The notes under the pieces were generated by a model. It did not search any database. It worked only from the letters and a program-made list of their open reading frames with translations, and was not told the origin of the DNA. From contig CAJTMU010000026.1 of NCBI GenBank assembly GCA_910577365.1, forward strand, positions 15,570-29,358: 13,789 bases of DNA, written 5' to 3'. The stretch comes from an uncultured Oscillospiraceae bacterium. Lineage in GTDB: Bacteria; Bacillota; Clostridia; Oscillospirales; Ruminococcaceae. Within the stretch, counting starts at the first letter, position 1. The number at the start of each line of letters is the position of its first letter. This document shows, in pieces, positions 6,101 to 12,287 of this stretch. The translations under genes were made by a program, and so were the position numbers.

Positions 6101-6586
6101 GTGTCTTCCATGGATTTTGACAGGCTGTATAACGTCTATTACATGAAGGTATACTCCTACGTTATGACAATTGTAAAGAGCGCTCACATGGCGGAGGAAG
6201 TGACCCAGCAGGCGTTTTACAAGGCGCTTAACAGTCTGTCGCGCTTCGAGGGCAGGGCGGACGAATTCACATGGCTGTGCGCCATCGCGAAAAATTCCGC
6301 GTTCGACGAGCTGAAAAAACAGTCCCGCCGAGAGCCGCTGACCGAGGACATACCCGTTTCGGAAAGCATCGAGCAGACCGCGGAGGACGAGGAGCTTGCG
6401 CTGAAAATACATCAGCTTCTTCACAACATGGAGGAACCTTATAAAGAGGTTTTCCAGCTGAGAGTTTTTGGGGAGCTGTCCTTCGCCAAGATAGGGCTGA
6501 TTTTCGGCAAAACGGAAAACTGGGCAAGAGTGACGTATCACCGTGCAAAACTAAAATTACAAGAAAGGTTGAGAGATAATGAGTGA
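6101..6586 (+). CDS. ECF (group 4) RNA polymerase sigma factor
   Basis: The 161-residue protein has only the two domains of an extracytoplasmic-function sigma factor. Region 2 spans about residues 5-72 (core-binding and -10 recognition, with AEEVTQQAFYKAL and FTWLCAIAKNSAFDELKK). Region 4 spans about residues 105-157 (EPYKEVFQLRVFGELSFAKIG and the recognition helix with ENWARVTYHRAKLKL). GTG 6101 is chosen because AGGAGGTGAT has its GGAGG core 9 bases upstream; the nearer ATG at 6096 is out of frame and only 4 bases from that core. It directs polymerase to promoters like the one at 6048-6076, probably in response to cell-envelope stress sensed by the membrane protein encoded next. The last 8 bases overlap that gene. 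Confidence 0.93.
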   Translation: MSSMDFDRLYNVYYMKVYSYVMTIVKSAHMAEEVTQQAFYKALNSLSRFEGRADEFTWLCAIAKNSAFDELKKQSRREPLTEDIPVSESIEQTAEDEELALKIHQLLHNMEEPYKEVFQLRVFGELSFAKIGLIFGKTENWARVTYHRAKLKLQERLRDNE

Positions 6587-7766
6587 AAATAAATATTCAT
6601 GCGGAATTGTCCGCGACCTTATACCCCTGTACCGCGACGGCGTGTGCGGCGAGGAAAGCCGCAGAATAGTGGAGGAGCATTTGCGGGAGTGCACGGACTG
6701 CCGCGAAATGTCCGAGTGCCTTAACGACACGACGATAGAGCGGACGCTTTCAAAGGAGTCGGAAAGCGTGCTGAGCAATCATGAAAAAAAGGAGCGCCGC
6801 ACTGCCGTAACCGCGGGCATGATAGTTTCGGGGATACTTATGATACCCGTTATAGTCTGCCTTATCTGCAATCTTGCGGTGGGGCACGCGCTGGATTGGT
6901 TTTTTATCGTTCTTACCGCGCTGCTCACAACCGCCAGCGTAATTGTTGTGCCGCTGCTTGCGGGGGAGCGCCGCTTTTCCAAAACGATCATGTGCTTCAC
7001 CGCCTCGCTTATGCTGCTTCTGCTTACCTGCTGCCTTTACAGCCATGGGGACTGGTTCTTTGTAACGGCTGTGCCGATAATCTTCGGGCTGTCGGTGATA
7101 TTCCTGCCGTTTATTATCAAAGAGCTTCCGCTGCCGCCCGCGCTGAAAAAACGCAAGGCTCTGACGGTAGTGATATGGGACGTTTTCTGGCTGCTGATGT
7201 TGCTGCTTACCTGCTGCCTTTACGCGAGCGGAGTGTGGTTCGGCGTTGCGGCTGTTCCGGTCGTGTTCGGGCTTTCGGTGGCAGTTCTGCCGTTCCTTAT
7301 CCGTCAGGTGCCTCTGCCCCGATTTATGGCAAATCATAAAGGCTTTGCGGTAATGCTGTGGGATACGCTGTGGCTCTATTTGGTGATAATCGTATGCGGA
7401 ATATACGGCGGCGACGGCAGCTACTGGCGTCCCGCGCTTATAATCACCTCATGGTGCGCTCTGCTCCCGTGGACGATCTTTCTCACCGCAAGATACCTTA
7501 AATTCCACCCGATGATAAAAGCGGGAATGATAACGGCTGTTTCGGGTCTGTTTTTATCGACACTGAACGATTTTATCTCCAACGTAGCCCTTGCCGAAAG
7601 CGACGTGATAATATACGGTCCGTCGCTGCTCAGAGCCAATCTGTTTGACTGGTCAGATGATATGCTTAATCACAATGTGTCGTTTCTTGTGCTGACGGGG
7701 TCGCTGAGCATCGGTGTCGCGCTTATCGTATGCGGTATAGTCCTCGCGAAGAAAAGAACGCGTTAA
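6579..7766 (+). CDS. Multi-pass membrane anti-sigma factor with zf-HC2 domain
   Basis: The 395-residue protein starts with a zinc-finger anti-sigma domain: Cys8, then DLIPLYRDGVCGEES, then His34-x3-Cys38-x2-Cys41, which should bind the neighbouring ECF sigma in the cytoplasm. From residue ~72 on there are about ten membrane helices. Residues ~145-205 and ~206-266 are a tandem duplication with a 61-residue period: LLLTCCLY, a Trp-Phe-Val-Ala-Val-Pro-like stretch, FGLSV, LPF and PLP recur in order. Weaker copies flank them on both sides. The ATG overlaps the sigma stop as ATGAGTGA, so translation is coupled and the two proteins should be made in ratio. How the signal is sensed is unknown; the repeated helices are presumably the sensor. 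No protease or lipoprotein partner gene follows. Confidence 0.9.
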   Translation: MSENKYSCGIVRDLIPLYRDGVCGEESRRIVEEHLRECTDCREMSECLNDTTIERTLSKESESVLSNHEKKERRTAVTAGMIVSGILMIPVIVCLICNLAVGHALDWFFIVLTALLTTASVIVVPLLAGERRFSKTIMCFTASLMLLLLTCCLYSHGDWFFVTAVPIIFGLSVIFLPFIIKELPLPPALKKRKALTVVIWDVFWLLMLLLTCCLYASGVWFGVAAVPVVFGLSVAVLPFLIRQVPLPRFMANHKGFAVMLWDTLWLYLVIIVCGIYGGDGSYWRPALIITSWCALLPWTIFLTARYLKFHPMIKAGMITAVSGLFLSTLNDFISNVALAESDVIIYGPSLLRANLFDWSDDMLNHNVSFLVLTGSLSIGVALIVCGIVLAKKRTR

Positions 7767-7807
7767 CGTTGAATAATATCAAAGAGCTTTTTGACTTAAA
7801 CCAACGC

Positions 7808-7836
7808 TTGACTATCGGATAAATTTATGCTATAAT
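7808..7836 (+). promoter_or_regulatory. Promoter of the ABC-F transcription unit
   Basis: TTGACT (7808-7813) and TATAAT (7831-7836) are 17 bases apart. The start point should fall near 7843, giving a leader of about 207 bases before the ABC-F start codon, much longer than other leaders in this window and filled with a leader peptide and paired segments. Confidence 0.85.
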
Positions 7837-7910
7837 ACTGAATACCGCCTTGTACCACGGAATGGCGGGGTCAGTCTTTCCGCGGCTTTTGCAGAAAGGG
7901 AGTGATACTT

Positions 7911-7967
7911 ATGAAAACCTCGGAATTGGTAGTTACGCATGATTTTCTCCGTATAGCGTCGGTGTGA
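7911..7967 (+). CDS. 18-residue leader peptide of the ABC-F gene
   Basis: ATG 7911 follows GAAAGGGAGTG at a good distance and opens an 18-codon frame reading MKTSELVVTHDFLRIASV, ended by TGA 7965-7967. It is out of frame with nothing downstream and ends 82 bases before the ABC-F start. Its last codons (from His10) lie in the 5' arm of a 14-bp hairpin. Short translated frames ahead of ribosome-targeting antibiotic-resistance genes typically act as sensors: a drug-stalled ribosome changes the folding of the leader RNA. That role is inferred from layout; the peptide sequence itself does not reveal a known arrest motif to me. Confidence 0.75.
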   Translation: MKTSELVVTHDFLRIASV

Positions 7968-8041
7968 TTCGGCGGAGCTTATACGGAGAAAATATCGCCG
8001 TAAATACCGACTTTGTATCGAACCTAAAATACAAAGGAGGG
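7942..8041 (+). promoter_or_regulatory. Candidate attenuator: mutually exclusive RNA folds before the ABC-F gene
   Basis: Fold A is a perfect 14-bp stem between 7942-7955 (within the leader-peptide codons) and 7980-7993. Fold B uses GTCGGT (7958-7963) with ACCGAC (8006-8011) and CGGCG (7970-7974) with CGCCG (7996-8000). The two cross and cannot form together in a simple secondary structure. A third hairpin pairs CTTTGTAT (8011-8018) with ATACAAAG (8029-8036), taking up the first part of the AAAGGAGG ribosome binding site. No T tract follows any stem, so translational control is more likely than transcription termination. A ribosome on the leader peptide would open fold A and favour fold B. 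Confidence 0.6.
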
Positions 8042-8049
8042 ATCGACTT

Positions 8050-9516
8050 ATGTCAATGATTAAAATAGAAAATCTTACCTTTTCCTACCCGGGAAGCTAC
8101 GACAATGTTTTTGAAGACGTGAGCTTTCAGCTCGACACCAACTGGAGGTTGGGGTTTGTCGGCAGAAACGGGAGAGGAAAAACAACTTTTTTAAACCTTT
8201 TGCTTGGAAAATACGAATATGGCGGGAAAATAATATCCTCAGTTCAGTTTGATTATTTTCCCTATCCCGTCCCGGATAAGAGCGACATGACGGAAAACGT
8301 TCTGAGAGAGGTATGCCCCTTGGCTGAGGAATGGGAGCTTATGCGCGAGCTTTCCTTTCTTGAGGTGGATTCCGACGTGCTTTACCGACCCTTTGAGACG
8401 CTGTCGAACGGCGAACGGACAAAGGTGCTGCTTGCCGCTCTTTTCCTTAACGAGGGCCATTTTCTGCTTATAGACGAACCGACAAATCATCTTGACACCA
8501 AAGCTAGAGAGCTGGTGTCGGCATATCTGAAAAAGAAAAAGGGCTTTATACTGGTGTCTCACGACCGCATGTTCCTTGACGGCTGCGTCGACCATATACT
8601 GTCGCTGAACAGGATGGATATAGAGGTGCAGAGCGGCAATTTCTCCTCGTGGCTCGAAAATTTTGAACGCACGCAGGAATCCGAATTGGAGCAAAATGAA
8701 CGTCTTAAAAAAGATATCGGTCGGCTGCGGCAGGCGGCGAAGCGCTCGGCGGAATGGTCGGACAGTGCCGAAGCTGCAAAGTTCGGAAACGGTCCAGTGG
8801 ACAGGGGATTTGTCGGGCATAAAGCGGCAAAGATGATGAAGCGTTCAAAGGCTATTGAGGCAAGACAGCAGCAGGCGATCGAGCAAAAATCGGGGCTTCT
8901 GAAAAACATTGAAAACGCCGAAAATCTGAAAATCTTCCCACTGCAATATTTCGCCGATACTCTTGTCTCCTTTTCCGATGTGGCGGCGCTGTATGACGGC
9001 AAAGCGGTCTGCAAGCCGGTTTCGTTTTCCGTGCGGCGCGGTGAACGGGTAGCGCTCGAGGGAATAAACGGAAGCGGAAAGAGCAGTCTGCTGAAGATTA
9101 TAGTAGGAGAAAGCATAGAGCATACGGGCACGGTACAACTCGGTTCGGGGCTTATAATATCCTATGTGCCGCAGGATACCTCACACCTGCAGGGAGGTCT
9201 GTCGGAGCTTGCCGAAAAAAGCCGCATAGACGAAAGTCTTTTCAAGGCTATTTTGCGTAAAATGGGCTTTGAGAGGGTGCAGTTTGAAAAGGATATCGGT
9301 GATTTTTCGGAGGGGCAGAAAAAGAAGGTGCTTATCGCGAAAAGCCTGTGCGAACAGGCGCACCTTTATATCTGGGACGAGCCGCTCAATTTTATCGATA
9401 TTTATTCGCGCATGCAGATAGAGCGGCTTATTGAGGAGTTTTCACCCGCCATGGTCTTTGTCGAGCATGACGGCGCTTTCAGAAATAAAGCCGCTACAAA
9501 AACTGTGCTGTTGTGA
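8050..9516 (+). CDS. ABC-F ribosomal protection protein, Lsa/CplR-like
   Basis: The 488-residue cytoplasmic protein has two ATP-binding cassettes and no membrane segments. Cassette 1 has Walker A GRNGRGKTT (38-46), signature LSNGE (118-122), Walker B LLIDEPTNHLD (139-149) and the SHDR switch (170-173). Cassette 2 has GINGSGKSS (338-346), FSEGQ (419-423), a divergent Walker B with WDEPLNFID (442-450) and EHD (472-474). The charged helical linker at about 190-300, with SAEWSDSAEAAKFGNG, and the DEPLNFID variant are features of the Lsa group. Those proteins bind the ribosomal exit site and dislodge lincosamides, pleuromutilins and streptogramin A. ATG 8050 has AAAGGAGG 9 bases upstream. The long leader with peptide and folds indicates drug-inducible expression. 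Actual resistance profile cannot be read from sequence. Confidence 0.93.
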   Translation: MSMIKIENLTFSYPGSYDNVFEDVSFQLDTNWRLGFVGRNGRGKTTFLNLLLGKYEYGGKIISSVQFDYFPYPVPDKSDMTENVLREVCPLAEEWELMRELSFLEVDSDVLYRPFETLSNGERTKVLLAALFLNEGHFLLIDEPTNHLDTKARELVSAYLKKKKGFILVSHDRMFLDGCVDHILSLNRMDIEVQSGNFSSWLENFERTQESELEQNERLKKDIGRLRQAAKRSAEWSDSAEAAKFGNGPVDRGFVGHKAAKMMKRSKAIEARQQQAIEQKSGLLKNIENAENLKIFPLQYFADTLVSFSDVAALYDGKAVCKPVSFSVRRGERVALEGINGSGKSSLLKIIVGESIEHTGTVQLGSGLIISYVPQDTSHLQGGLSELAEKSRIDESLFKAILRKMGFERVQFEKDIGDFSEGQKKKVLIAKSLCEQAHLYIWDEPLNFIDIYSRMQIERLIEEFSPAMVFVEHDGAFRNKAATKTVLL

Positions 9517-9566
9517 GAGCGGCGGCATGAAGAACCGATACAAGCAATACTTCAAAATAAAACAGA

Positions 9567-9600
9567 CCCGCGCGGCGATATTTTCCGCGCGGGCTTTCCT
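9567..9600. terminator. Bidirectional rho-independent terminator
   Basis: CCCGCGCGG (9567-9575) pairs perfectly with CCGCGCGGG (9585-9593). Plus-strand reading gives CTTTCCTATAATTTTT after the stem; minus-strand reading gives a better T-rich tail. It separates the convergent ABC-F gene (stop at 9516) and the flavoprotein gene (stop at 9718) and probably serves both. Confidence 0.75.
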
Positions 9601-9717
9601 ATAATTTTTGTGGGGAAGCGGTATTAGGCTTTTAGATAAAAGGTTCATTTTAAATTACGCCAAAACGCCCATACGCTCAAGCTTCATTGTTATTCCAAAA
9701 TACTACAAAACCGTCTT

Positions 9718-10143
9718 CTATATCTCGTCGACAGAAATTGTAACGGTGCTCAGAGCGTGATAGTAATTCACGCTTTTGGCGGTGAATTTAAACACGCAGT
9801 AATCCTCGTCGTCGACGCCCTTGGGGTAATACATCTCGTCCCCCTCATGCCATATCATGGCTTTGGTATCGTGGTCGGTGCATACCTCTATCGTTCCCGT
9901 AAAAAGAGCACCCTTAAAATTTTTCTCGTCGCAGTAATACACCGAGGCTTTGGAATTTTTCAAAAACTGTGCCGCCCGCTCGGAGCTTGTGTTGGTGGAA
10001 AAATAATGCACCTTTATGTCCTCATGCTCCGCCACAAACATCGCTTTTATCTGAGGGAATCCTTCACCGTTTACCGAGCCGACATACGCCACCTCCTGGT
10101 TTTTCCGCAGCGCACGTATTTCCTTTTTGACATCATCATTCAT
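9718..10143 (-). CDS. PNPOx-fold flavin-binding protein (pyridoxamine 5'-phosphate oxidase family)
   Basis: The 141-residue protein matches the small split-barrel PNPOx family: an N-terminal helix (VKKEIRALRKNQEVAYVGSV), the strand GEGFPQIKAMFV, HYFSTNTSSERAAQFLKN (the usual cofactor-contacting region near residues 47-63), and KASVYYCDEKNFKGALFTGTIEV. Members bind FMN, F420 or haem and act as oxidoreductases; small general-stress-like members such as this often have no known substrate. ATG 10143 is chosen over the in-frame ATG 10149 because AAAAGGAG is about 7 bases from the former but almost touches the latter. The start overlaps the stop of the upstream MarR gene as ATGAATGA, so translation is coupled and MarR probably controls it. 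Confidence 0.87.
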   Translation of the reverse strand: MNDDVKKEIRALRKNQEVAYVGSVNGEGFPQIKAMFVAEHEDIKVHYFSTNTSSERAAQFLKNSKASVYYCDEKNFKGALFTGTIEVCTDHDTKAMIWHEGDEMYYPKGVDDEDYCVFKFTAKSVNYYHALSTVTISVDEI

Positions 10144-10585
10144 GTTCATTCTCCTTTTCGATAAGATTTTCAAGCACTTTCCCAAGGCTGTTTTCAAAAG
10201 CGAGTATCTCCTCATCGCGAAATCCTCCGTAAAACACCTCGTTCATCTCCGCGGAAACCTCGTCGTATTTTATTCGAAGTCCCCTTGCCTTTTCGGTAAG
10301 CCTTATTCTCACGGCACGGCGGTCATTCGGGTCGAACTTTCTTGAGATATGCCCCGAATTTTCCAGCCTGTCCAACATACTTGTAAGGGTAGTCTTAGCA
10401 AGACCCGTTTCCCTCGAAAGTTCTGTTATGGGAATATCGTCCCGCCCCCAAAGCACGAACAATATCCGCCCCTGTGCGCCGTTAAATTCACTGATACCGT
10501 GCTCCGCGAGCATTCTTTCAAACACCCGTCCCTGTATCTGCTTTATTTTGCCGATAAGAAATCCGCCGTTTGTTTTCTCGATCAG
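10136..10585 (-). CDS. MarR family transcriptional regulator, probable CTG start
   Basis: The protein is about 149 residues. A dimerisation helix comes first (NGGFLIGKIKQIQGRVFERMLAE), then a winged helix with ITELSRETGLAKTTLTSMLDRLENSG and the wing FDPNDRRAVRIRLTEKA, the usual MarR pattern. It should repress its own operon until a ligand, often a phenolic or oxidant, binds. The start is unusual: GTG 10594 directly abuts the GGAGG core and cannot be used normally, whereas CTG 10585 lies 9 bases from it and gives a protein beginning Met-Ile-Glu-Lys-Thr-Asn-Gly-Gly. The next ATG lies within the first helix and would remove conserved sequence. A palindrome covers its own -10 box, and the next gene, a PNPOx flavoprotein, overlaps its stop. 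Confidence 0.88.
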   Translation of the reverse strand: MIEKTNGGFLIGKIKQIQGRVFERMLAEHGISEFNGAQGRILFVLWGRDDIPITELSRETGLAKTTLTSMLDRLENSGHISRKFDPNDRRAVRIRLTEKARGLRIKYDEVSAEMNEVFYGGFRDEEILAFENSLGKVLENLIEKENEHE

Positions 10586-10600
10586 TCGTATCACCTCCTA

Positions 10601-10623
10601 CTATATAGTATAATACTATATAG
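10601..10623. promoter_or_regulatory. MarR operator palindrome
   Basis: CTATATAGTA (10601-10610) and its exact inverse complement TACTATATAG (10614-10623) flank the centre TAA. The palindrome covers the -10 element of the marR promoter and ends just before the ribosome binding site, the expected place for an autorepressing MarR dimer. Confidence 0.8.
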
Positions 10624-10635
10624 CACTATTGTCAA
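10607..10635 (-). promoter_or_regulatory. Promoter of the marR-flavoprotein operon
   Basis: Read on the minus strand, TTGACA (10635-10630) and TATACT (10612-10607) are 17 bases apart. The start point should lie near 10600, leaving a very short leader consisting of the ribosome binding site. Confidence 0.82.
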
Positions 10636-10645
10636 GGGGTTTATG

Positions 10646-10685
10646 AAAAAAATCGCCCAAACACCAATAATGTTTGGGCGATTTT
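10646..10685 (-). terminator. Rho-independent terminator of the glycyl-tRNA synthetase gene
   Basis: A perfect 15-bp stem joins 10649-10663 with 10671-10685 around a 7-base loop. On the minus strand it is followed by a run of T (plus-strand A residues 10646-10652). It starts right after the synthetase stop codon and shields the marR promoter from read-through. Confidence 0.88.
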
Positions 10686-10688
10686 AAA

Positions 10689-12071
10689 TCAGATCATCGC
10701 AACTCTCTGTGCGATATAATCTTTGACTTCGGAAATCGGTATCCTCGTCTGCTGCATGGAGTCGCGCTCACGCACTGTCACACAGTTATCAGTCTCGCTG
10801 TCGAAATCGTAAGTTATGCAGAACGGCGTTCCTATCTCGTCCTGCCTGCGGTAGCGCTTGCCGATAGAGCCTGCCTCGTCATACTCTACCATAAAGCTCT
10901 TTGCAAGCTCATCATGTATCTTCATGGCGTTCTCACCGAGCTTTTTGGACAGCGGCAGCACCGCCGCCTTTATCGGAGCCATCGCGGGGTGGAAGTGCAG
11001 CACGACCCTTACGTCGTTTTTCTCCGCGTCTATGACTTCCTCGTCGTAAGCCTCGCAGATAAGCGCCAGCACGGTTCTGTCTAGACCGTAGGTGGATTCG
11101 ATTATATAAGGAACAAACTTCTCGTTTGTTTCGGGGTCGAGATATTCTATCTTCTGACCGCTGTATTCCTGATGACGGCTCAGGTCGAAATCGGTGCGGT
11201 TGTGCGTGCCGTTAATCTCTCCCCAACCGAACGGGAACAGGAACTCGATATCGCACGCAGCCTTTGCGTAGTGCGCCAGTTTTTCATGGTCATGATAGCG
11301 CAGATGCTCTTCCTTGATGCCCAAGTCCATATAGAACTTTTTGCCAAACTGCTTGAAATAATCGTAAAGCTCGGTGTCCGTACCCTCCTTGCAGAAGGTC
11401 TGGAATTCCATCTGCTCAAACTCGATAGTGCGGAAAGTAAAGTTTCCGGGAGTTATCTCGTTTCTGAAAGCCTTACCTATCTGCCCTATGGAGAAAGGCA
11501 ATTTTGCCCTCATGGTGCGTTGAACGTTCAGGAAGTTAACGTACTCGCCCTGAGCGTTTTCGGGGCGGAGATAAATAACGCTTTTGCTGTCGGCGGTAAC
11601 TCCTCTGTATGTCTGGAACATCAGGTTAAATTCGCGTATGCCTGTATAGTTGGATTTTCCGCATTTGGGGCAGGGTATCTTGTGGCTTTCGATATACTCG
11701 AACATCTCTTCCTTGGTCATAGCATCTGGGTGAGCGTCGGGGTCGAAGCCCTCTATAAGATTATCCGCCCTATGGCGCATTTTGCACTCCTTGCAGTCGA
11801 GCAGCGGGTCGGAGAAGCTGGCGACGTGACCCGATGCCTCCCATACGCGCGGGTGCATGAGAATGTCCGCGTCCAGCTCATAGCTGTTGCGGCGCTCCTG
11901 AATAAAGCGCTTTCTCCAAGCGTCCTTGACCGTGTTCTTAAGACGCGCGCCGAGGGGACCGTAATCCCATGTGTTGGCAAGACCGCCGTATATCTCGCTT
12001 CCCGCGAAGATAAAGCCTCTGCCCTTGCAAAGCGCAACTATCTTATCCATTGTCTTTTCTGTGTTATTCAT
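10689..12071 (-). CDS. glyQS: Glycyl-tRNA synthetase, single-chain dimeric type
   Basis: This essential cytoplasmic class II enzyme charges tRNA-Gly with glycine. The 460-residue form is the eukaryote/archaea-like alpha2 type used by many Firmicutes and Actinobacteria, not the alpha2beta2 GlyQ/GlyS type. Visible marks are the N-terminal GFIFAGSEIYGGLANTWDYGPLG (19-41), a zinc-ribbon insertion with Cys93-x2-Cys96 and Cys134-x2-Cys137, motif 2 FRNEITPGNFTFRTIEFEQMEF (202-223), motif 3 with GLDR (329-332), and the anticodon-binding domain from about 350 on. ATG 12071 follows GAAAGGA at normal spacing; upstream in-frame starts lack a site. A 7-bp hairpin lies just before the ribosome binding site. 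No T-box antiterminator sequence is present in the gap to the upstream aminotransferase gene, so the usual tRNA-sensing control seems absent here. Confidence 0.96.
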   Translation of the reverse strand: MNNTEKTMDKIVALCKGRGFIFAGSEIYGGLANTWDYGPLGARLKNTVKDAWRKRFIQERRNSYELDADILMHPRVWEASGHVASFSDPLLDCKECKMRHRADNLIEGFDPDAHPDAMTKEEMFEYIESHKIPCPKCGKSNYTGIREFNLMFQTYRGVTADSKSVIYLRPENAQGEYVNFLNVQRTMRAKLPFSIGQIGKAFRNEITPGNFTFRTIEFEQMEFQTFCKEGTDTELYDYFKQFGKKFYMDLGIKEEHLRYHDHEKLAHYAKAACDIEFLFPFGWGEINGTHNRTDFDLSRHQEYSGQKIEYLDPETNEKFVPYIIESTYGLDRTVLALICEAYDEEVIDAEKNDVRVVLHFHPAMAPIKAAVLPLSKKLGENAMKIHDELAKSFMVEYDEAGSIGKRYRRQDEIGTPFCITYDFDSETDNCVTVRERDSMQQTRIPISEVKDYIAQRVAMI

Positions 12072-12090
12072 GTCATAATTTCCTTTCGCG

Positions 12091-12109
12091 CCCCGCATGG
12101 CTTGCGGGG
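12091..12109 (-). promoter_or_regulatory. Leader hairpin before the glycyl-tRNA synthetase gene
   Basis: CCCCGCA (12091-12097) pairs with TGCGGGG (12103-12109) around a 5-base loop. It ends about 10 bases before the Shine-Dalgarno sequence on the minus strand and is followed by no T tract, so it is a leader stem (stability or processing) rather than a terminator. Confidence 0.4.
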
Positions 12110-12147
12110 TCATTATTCGTAAAAGCCCTTTGAGCGGAGCTGTCAGT

Positions 12148-12210
12148 CTATAAGCACGCAATGAGAAGTATTACTCCCGCGGCAGCAAACGCTATTACCG
12201 AGGTGCACAT
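12148..12210 (-). CDS. Possible hydrophobic micro-ORF between ilvE and glyQS
   Basis: From ATG 12210 a 20-residue frame reads MCTSVIAFAAAGVILLIACL, a single membrane helix, with AAAAGGA about 11 bases upstream. From GTG 12231 the same frame adds an Lys-Arg-containing N-terminus (27 residues) but has no ribosome binding site. It lies in the leader of the synthetase gene on the same strand. The coincidence of a site, a clean hydrophobic helix and a positive N-terminus is suggestive, but such short frames arise by chance and I do not recognise the peptide. Confidence 0.3.
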   Translation of the reverse strand: MCTSVIAFAAAGVILLIACL

Positions 12211-12287
12211 TCCGACCAGTATCCTTTTCACATATTTTTAAACACAATTACCACCAGTCATTCTGTCGCGAAGCAGGTCTGTTTTTA

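Noticed and set aside
6096..6146. ATG 6096 as the sigma-factor start
   Set aside because: It is out of frame, ends after 16 codons, and is only 4 bases from the ribosome binding site core.
7942..7993. Intrinsic terminator in the ABC-F leader
   Set aside because: The 14-bp stem is strong but is followed by AATATCGCCG, with no T tract.
11172..12122. Long plus-strand frame of 316 codons
   Set aside because: It lies antisense to glycyl-tRNA synthetase, whose motifs are unmistakable; the frame is a shadow of that gene's codon usage.
12072..12287. Glycine T-box riboswitch upstream of glyQS
   Set aside because: I looked on the minus strand for the conserved AGGGTGGNACCGCG antiterminator core and a following terminator, and neither is present. 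The 7-bp hairpin at 12091-12109 has no T tract.
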